From Dugong dugon (taxonomy: Eukaryota > Chordata > Mammalia > Sirenia > Dugongidae): DNA of 64,000 nt. The notes under the pieces were generated by a model, which worked only from the letters and a program-made list of their open reading frames with translations, ran no database searches and was not told where the DNA came from. The first letter of the stretch is position 1. Each line of letters starts with the position of its first letter. The stretch is from assembly GCA_030035585.1 (NCBI GenBank), contig CM057460.1:221547711-221611710 (forward strand). The letters run 5' to 3'. This document shows positions 58,636 through 64,000 of this stretch, piece by piece. Made by a program: the position numbers and the translations under genes.

Positions 58636-58968
58636 GGCAGTCAGTGGTAGAATTCTTGCCTTGATGTGGGAGACCTGGGTTCAATTCCCAGCTGGTGCAC
58701 CTCACGTGCAGCCACCACCCGTCTGTCAGTGAAGGCTTGTGTGTCAGTATGATGCTGAACAAACGTCAGCAGAGCTTGCAGACTAAGACTGGGAAGGAAG
58801 CTTGGCAACCTACTTCTGAAAATCAGCTGATGAAAACTCTATAAATCCCAAGAGTCCAATACACAACCGATCATGAGGATGGCACAGGACTGGGCAGCAT
58901 TTCGTTCCATTTTGCATGGGGTCGCTGGGGATCAGGGGCTGACTCAACAGTAGCTAACAATAACAACA
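58636..58968 (+). mobile_element. tRNA-Gly-headed SINE with RTE-like tail
   Basis: Second headed copy: 'tcagtggtagaattcttgcc', 'gacctgggttcaattcccag', then 'agacta'-type body and tail 'ggcacaggactgggcagcat' with '(aac)n' end. A small deletion affects the first bases of the tRNA-like part. Confidence 0.85.
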
Positions 58969-58969
58969 A

Positions 58970-59230
58970 GGAGGTAATGTAGCAGAGAGTTTAGGGCAAG
59001 ACCCTGGAACCAAACTGCTCCCAGACCAGCCCCACCTCTTCCCACTGTAATCAATTTACTTAGCCTCTCTGTACCTTGCGTTTCCTATCTGTAAACAGGG
59101 ATGGTGATAATTTTGGCTTCATGAAACTGAGATGGTTAATGAGTTAACATGGCTAATGCTCTTAGAAGATTGTCTGGTTAGAATTAGTGCATGGTGGATG
59201 CTAGCTGCTGTTATTACTATTGTTGTTGTT
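58970..59230 (+). mobile_element. MIR SINE
   Basis: 'caatttacttagcctctctg', 'tatctgtaaacagggatggt' and 'gcatggtggatgctagctgc' follow the MIR order. Confidence 0.8.
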
Positions 59231-59316
59231 ATTGTTGTTGCTATTAGTGGAAGTGAAAGATGAGAAAATCCAGCTGATTTATATACAGCCTTTGGTTTAC
59301 TGTAATCACAGAACCA

Positions 59317-60466
59317 GGAGAGCTCTGGTGGCGCAGTGTTTGAGTGCTCAGCTGTTAACCAAAAGGTTGGCATTCTGAGCCCACCCAGTGGCTCCATGGG
59401 AGAAAGACCTAGCGATCTGCTTCCATAAAGATCACAGCCTAGATCTTTAGCGACAACATACCCAACAAGGGTCTAATCTCTAAAATTTATAGAAAACTCC
59501 AACACCTCAGCAACAAAAAGATAAACAACCCAACTGAAAAATGGGCAAAGGACATGAACAGACACTTCACCAAAGAAGACATTTAGGTGGCTAACAAATA
59601 CATGAACAAATGCTCGCAATCATTAGCCATTAGAGAAACGCAAATCAAAACTACAGTGAGATACCGTCTCACCCCAGCAATAATTGCGCTTACCAAAAAA
59701 CCAGAAAACAGCAAATGCTGATGATGTTGTGGGGAGACCGAAACTCTTATACACTGTTGGTGGGAACGTAAAATGTTACATCCACTATGGAAAACAGTAT
59801 GGTGCTTCCTTAAAAAAAAGCTAGAAATAGAAATACTATATGATCCAGCAATCCCACTCCTTGGTATAGATCTTAGAGAAATAAGAGCTGTGACAAGAAT
59901 AGACACATGCATACCCATGTTCATTGCAGCATTATTCACAATAGCAAAAAAATGGAAATAATCTAAGTGCCCATCACTGGATGAATGGATAAATAAAATG
60001 TAGTACATGCACACAGTGCATGAATAATGATGAATCCGTGAAACATCTCACAACATGGATGAATTCGGAGGACATTATTCTGAACGAAAAAGTCAATCAC
60101 AAAAGGACAAATATTGTATGAGACCACTATTTTAAATAGTCAGGAAAAGATTTACACACAGAAAGAAATATTTTTTACTGGTTAGCAGGGATGGGCAGGG
60201 GAGGGATGGAAAATCAGTAACTAGAGAGTAGACATGTGTTAACTTTTGTGAAGGGAAAGGCAGTACACAATATGGGGGAAGTCAGCACAACATAACCAAG
60301 GCAAAGGAAGACATTGAGAAGTACACAAGAATATAAGGCAATGAAGATTAAAAAAAAAGAGAGAGAGAGAGAGATTACAGCCTAGAAAACCCTATGAGGC
60401 AGCTCTACTCTACGTGGGGTCATTATGAGTCAGAACCGACTTGACGGCATCCAACAACAACAAAAA
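59317..60466 (+). mobile_element. AfroSINE-type SINE split by L1
   Basis: First half 59317-59443 ('gagctctggtggcgcagtgt' to 'agatcacagcctag'), second half about 60366-60466 ('gattacagcctagaaaaccc' to 'ggcatccaacaacaacaaa'). The repeated 'acagcctag' is the target duplication of the internal L1. Confidence 0.9.
59444..60365 (+). mobile_element. 5'-truncated L1, ORF2 3' part
   Basis: 'acacttcaccaaagaagaca' (59562), 'gtgagataccgtctcacccc' (59656), 'gatccagcaatcccactcct' (59842) and 'ccatcactggatgaatggat' (59971) follow L1 ORF2 order. A short frame 59773-59961 has 'ILYDPAIPLLGIDL', a typical L1 ORF2 end block. It ends in an A-run and (GA)n at 60349-60372. Confidence 0.9.
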
Positions 60467-60757
60467 TCACAATAACTGAGAAACTATTTTGTTCTGTAAG
60501 CTTTCATCTAAAGTGAGAATAGCAGCACAATTAGAACTGAGTGTAGTTGATGTCACTGAACTGTGCATGTAGAAATTTTTGAAATGGTGTATCTTTGGCT
60601 ATGTATTTTTCACCAAAAAAAAAAAAAAAAAAAAAAGGTCGAGAAGGGAGAGGGGTGACATGTCGTGGGGTTGTTAACCAATGTCATAAAACAATATGTG
60701 TACTACTGTTGCATATTTGTTCTGTAAGCCTTCACCTGAAGTACAAGTTAAAAAAAA
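60467..60757 (+). mobile_element. L1 3' UTR end with A-runs
   Basis: 'aaactattttgttctgtaag' recurs in part at 60715, the A-run at 60616-60637 lies inside, and the end is 'cacctgaagtacaagtta' plus A-run. Same 3' end as 30420-30700. Confidence 0.85.
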
Positions 60758-60854
60758 AAGTCACAGAACCATCTATGTGGTGCTTGGTCTGAATGTTTAT
60801 GCTGGGGGTTAACATAATGTTAATAAATCACTGAAGAGCAAACTGACGATTCAT

Positions 60855-61130
60855 TGTAGTGGCTACCGTGTATTTTGAGTGCCTTCCAACCTGGGAGACT
60901 CATCTTCCAGCACCATACTGGACAGTGTTCTGTTGTGATCCATAAGGTTTTCATTGGCTGATTTTTGGAAGCAGATCGCCAGGCCTTTCTTCCCAGTCTG
61001 TCTTATTCTGGAAGCTCCACTGAAACCTAGCCACCATGGGTGACCCTTATGGTATTTGAAATACCGGTGGCATAGCTTCCAGCACCCTGGCAACACGAAA
61101 GCCGTCACAGTATGACAAACTGACACCATC
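60855..61130 (-). mobile_element. SINE with RTE-like tail, headless form, 3'-truncated
   Basis: Minus-strand copy matching 45390-45665: 'tattttgagtgccttccaac', 'ctggaagctccactgaaacc' and 'tatttgaaataccggtggca'. Confidence 0.8.
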
Positions 61131-62176
61131 AATGCTAATTCCCTCGTCCAGGCTCATCTCCCATGACTCTCTGACAACACTGAACACTTCTGGCAGCAGG
61201 ATCTTCTGCAAGCTCTCTTGCCTTGACATCCACAGCTCTGCTTTCCTGCCCTTTTCCTGCCTCTGCAGCGCCTCCCTCCCGAGTCCTTCACTGGCTTTGC
61301 TTTCTCTCCAGTTCTGTTGTTTTCTGCCAGTTGTTGCTGAGTTGGCTGTGACTCACGCCGACCACTGCCTGCTCCTGCGCCATCCTCATGATCATTGGTG
61401 TGTTTGAGTCCATTGATGTGGCTATCTCCCTTCCTATGCAGGGAGGCTTTCTCAAAGCCTCCGCCCAGTCCTCTCTTCCCTCCCTGGCCACAGCCTCCTC
61501 TCCACCATGCTGACTTTCACATTTTGTGGAGGACTCCTGAATTAATACTTAGAGTCCTGATCTTTCCTCAAGATCCAGCATCTCATTTCCAATTTCCTTT
61601 CAGGCATCTCCATTCATGAGGTCTAAAACCAATCTTCCTTCTATCCCCCAGCTGGAAACCTCCAGTCAGACACACTTAGCTTCTCCCTCTTCTGCATCCC
61701 ATCAACTGTCGCTTCCTGTCAGGTCTGATTCTGCAGCGTCCCACATCAGCGGTGGCATCTGGTCTCTCTTTTCCATTCCCATCATCATCCTTGTAATTCA
61801 GACACTCATTACCTAGCATGTTGACTCGGGCAGCCGCCTTCTAATTTGTCTCGGTGCCCCCATGCTCCTCGCTGCCCCCTTCCTCCCTCTCCTGCAGCTG
61901 ACACACTGATTAATATTAGGCGAATGTCTAAAGTACAGCTGATTGCATCAATGTCTTGCTCATGTATTCTTATCGGTTCCCTTTTGTCTACTAAAAATGG
62001 CCACTTCCATTCAGGGTCTCCTAGATTGGACCCCAGTCTATGCATCTTAGCTGTCTCTCCGTTATTTTCTGCATCTGTTCTCCAGCTACATGGACTCCTA
62101 GCTTTCCCCCCAGACATATCTCACACTATCCTGCCTTGCTATTGTTCTCACTCTCCTGTCAGCCTAGCGTGAATGT
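61131..62176 (+). mobile_element. Probable old LINE-2
   Basis: CT-rich text with 'gctggaaacctccagtcaga' (61651) and 'tctgcatctgttctccagct' (62070) resembles L2. The frames here are not supported as genes. Confidence 0.5.
61320..61425 (-). mobile_element. RTE or SINE tail fragment
   Basis: 'gttgctgagttggctgtgac', 'cgccatcctcatgatcattg' and 'tgagtccattgatgtggcta' match the RTE-type 3' end. Inserted in the L2 text. Confidence 0.65.
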
Positions 62177-63094
62177 TGTTACGGATTACATTATGTTCCC
62201 CCAAAATATGGAATCCTAACTCCTGTACCTGTGGACGTGATCCTGTTTGGAAATAGGGTTTTCTTTGTTACGTTAATGAGGTCATACCAATGGACAGTGG
62301 GTCCTAAATTTAATCACCTCTGAGTTATATAAAGAGCAGATTAGACACAGAGGTACCACACACGAGGGAAGATAGATGCCATGTGCTATGGGTTGAATTG
62401 TGTCCCCAAAAAATGTGTGTTAACTTGGCTAGGCCATGATTCTAAGTATTGTGTGATTGTCCACCATTTTGTCATCTGACATGATTTTCCTATGTGTTGT
62501 AAATCCTACCTCTATGATGTTAATGAAGCAGGATTAGAGACAGTTATGCTAATGAGGCAGGAATCCATCTATAAGATTAGATTGTGTCTTAAGTCAATCT
62601 CTTTTGAGATATAAAAGACAGAAATGAGCAAAGAGACAGAGGGACCTCATACCACCAAGAAAACAGTGCCAGGAGCAGAGTGCATCCTTTGGCCAGGGGG
62701 TCCCTGCACAGAGAAGCTCCTAGACTAGGGGAAGTTTGATGACAAGGACCTTCCTCCAGAGCCGATAGAGAGAGAAAGCCTTCCCCTGGAGCTGGCGCCC
62801 TGAATTCGGACTTCTAACCTACTAGACTATTAGAAAATAAGCTTTTGTTTGTTAAAGCCACCCACTTGTGATATTTCTGTTATAGCAGCACTAGATGACT
62901 GAGACACCACGTGAGGATCTTCTACAAGCCAAGGAACCAAAGGACATCTGGGACTACCAACAAGGAAGAAATACACATGGTCAAGACCCTGATTTGGACT
63001 TTTAGCTTCCAGAACTGTGAGATGATATATTTCTGTTCTTTAAAGTCACCCACTGGTGGTATTTGTGTTATAGCAGCACTAGGTAACTAAGACA
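62177..63094 (+). mobile_element. MLT1-like LTR with AATGT target duplication, host of a nested LTR
   Basis: Outer LTR: starts 'tgttacggattacattatgt', ends 'ctaggtaactaagaca', with AATGT exact on both sides (62172-62176 and 63095-63099). Its two parts are 62177-62383 and 62907-63094. Confidence 0.95.
62384..62906 (+). mobile_element. Nested solo MLT1-like LTR
   Basis: Starts 'tgctatgggttgaattgtgt' and ends 'ctagatgactgagaca', flanked by CCATG (62379-62383) and CCACG (62907-62911), a duplication with one change. Closely matches the LTR at 20995. Confidence 0.93.
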
Positions 63095-63239
63095 AATGTC
63101 CTTCCTCCAAATTTTGACCTACCTAATTCTATCCTTTCTTCCCATAACTTTCTCCCCAGTTCCTCCATGCACTTACCCCATCTTACTCCTGGAGTCTTCC
63201 CCAGAACTTGGCTTGTACTTCTTAGATGACAGCAAAATG

Positions 63240-63340
63240 TTGGGAAAAGTGTATGCACTTGGGAGTCAGCCATATTTAGGTTTGTAACCCAACTTTACCA
63301 TCATCTAGCTGTGGGAACTTAGGAAAGTTATTTAAATGTA
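63240..63340 (+). mobile_element. MIR fragment
   Basis: 'acttgggagtcagccatatt' and 'agctgtgggaacttaggaaa' match the MIR core. Confidence 0.6.
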
Positions 63341-63375
63341 GCACATTATGTATTATACTACAATATATAATATGT

Positions 63376-63610
63376 TGCTGTTGTTGTTAGATGCCGTCGA
63401 GGTGGTTCTGACTTATAGCGACCCTACGCGCAACAGAACAAAACGCTGCCCAATCCTGCGTCATCCTCATAATTGTTGCTGAGTTTGAGCCCGTTGTTGC
63501 AGTCACTGTGTCATTCCATCTCATCAAGGGTCTTCCTCTTTTACGCTGACCCTCTACCTTACCAAGCAGGATGTCCTTCTCCAGGGACTGGTCCCTCCTA
63601 ATGATATGTC
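63376..63610 (-). mobile_element. RTE/BovB-type LINE 3' end
   Basis: 'gttgttgttagatgccgtcg', 'ccgttgttgcagtcactgtg' and 'tccttctccagggactggtc' match 4243-4460 closely. No coding part is present. Confidence 0.85.
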
Positions 63611-63734
63611 CATATAATATATCATATTAAGCAAATATATCACATGAACAAATAGCTTAGCCCAGAGTCTGTCACATGGCCAATATTTACCAAGGTGAAT
63701 TGTTTCGGTGTGGTGGATGTTGTTATCACTAGAT

Positions 63735-64000
63735 GTCTTAGTTACCCAGTGCTTCTATAACACAAATACCACCAGTGAGTGGCTTTAAAGAACAGAAATC
63801 TATTATCTCACAGTTCTGGAAGCTAAAAGTCCAAATTGGGGTCTTGACCATGTGGATTTCTTCCTTGTTGGCAGTCCCAGATGTCTCTTGGATCCTTGGC
63901 TTGTAGATGATCATCACATGGCATCTGTCTTCCCCTGTGTGTGGTACCTCTGGTTCTAATCTGCTCTTTATATAACTCAGATGTGATTAAGTTCAGAAAC
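63735..64000 (-). mobile_element. MLT1-like LTR, runs off the window
   Basis: Starts 'tgtcttagttacccagtgct' and carries the 'acaaataccaccagtgagtgg' block. The remainder lies beyond the end of the window. Confidence 0.85.

Larger units (their letters stand above)
59306..60771 (+). mobile_element. Composite SINE/L1 insertion bounded by one 11-bp duplication
   Basis: TCACAGAACCA occurs at 59306-59316 and 60761-60771. Between lie, in order: AfroSINE first half, L1 ORF2/UTR piece, AfroSINE second half, L1 3' UTR end with an A-run. The three component entries are given separately. Confidence 0.85.

Noticed and set aside
59583-60014. 143-codon minus-strand frame
   Set aside because: Antisense of L1 ORF2 sequence.

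Overview
This window is a repeat-dense, apparently gene-free stretch of a placental mammal genome. The organism is most likely an afrotherian and probably a paenungulate (elephant, sirenian or hyrax). The main reasons are about twenty copies of a tRNA-derived SINE of AfroSINE type, several RTE/BovB-type LINE fragments whose 3' tails resemble the tails of those SINEs, and MIR, L2, MER20 and MLT1-like elements shared among eutherians. The species is inferred from these repeat families. No host exon, rRNA, functional tRNA, CRISPR array or prokaryotic gene could be supported.

Layout. 0-11 kb: SINEs, RTE fragments (one long minus-strand copy at 4.2-6.2 kb with recognisable reverse transcriptase motifs), MLT1-like LTRs, a MIR and L1 pieces. 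11.3-16.3 kb: a plus-strand ERV-L-type endogenous retrovirus (LTR, tRNA-Leu-type primer site, gag, protease, RT, RNase H, part of integrase) that stops abruptly against an inverted RTE fragment. 17-22 kb: old, AT-rich L1 sequence, first plus then minus, with a solo MLT1-like LTR inserted. 24.1-31.1 kb: a second ERV-L, on the minus strand, with the dUTPase domain, nearly all of its 5' LTR missing, and a young L1 3' end inserted into gag. 31-42 kb: a patchwork of SINEs, MIR, L1 3' ends, RTE and MLT1-like LTRs. 42.2-43.0 kb: a solo LTR of the same ERV-L family with an expanded internal tandem repeat. 47.7-52.9 kb: a third ERV-L with both LTRs and an intact 5-bp target duplication, inserted into a MER20 DNA transposon and lacking RNase H and integrase. 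53-64 kb: MLT1-like LTRs (several with exact target duplications, one nested in another), L2, more SINEs, and a composite SINE/L1 insertion bounded by a single 11-bp duplication.

Nothing here forms a working operon or pathway. The coding remnants belong to selfish elements and all are broken. The most useful content is the insertion history: nested elements with readable target duplications, a tRNA-Gly-headed SINE whose tail matches the RTE 3' end, a deletion-derived provirus, and minisatellite-like growth inside the ERV-L LTR. Family names come from recognising consensus features by eye, so borders are usually good to about 5-20 bases unless a target duplication is given.
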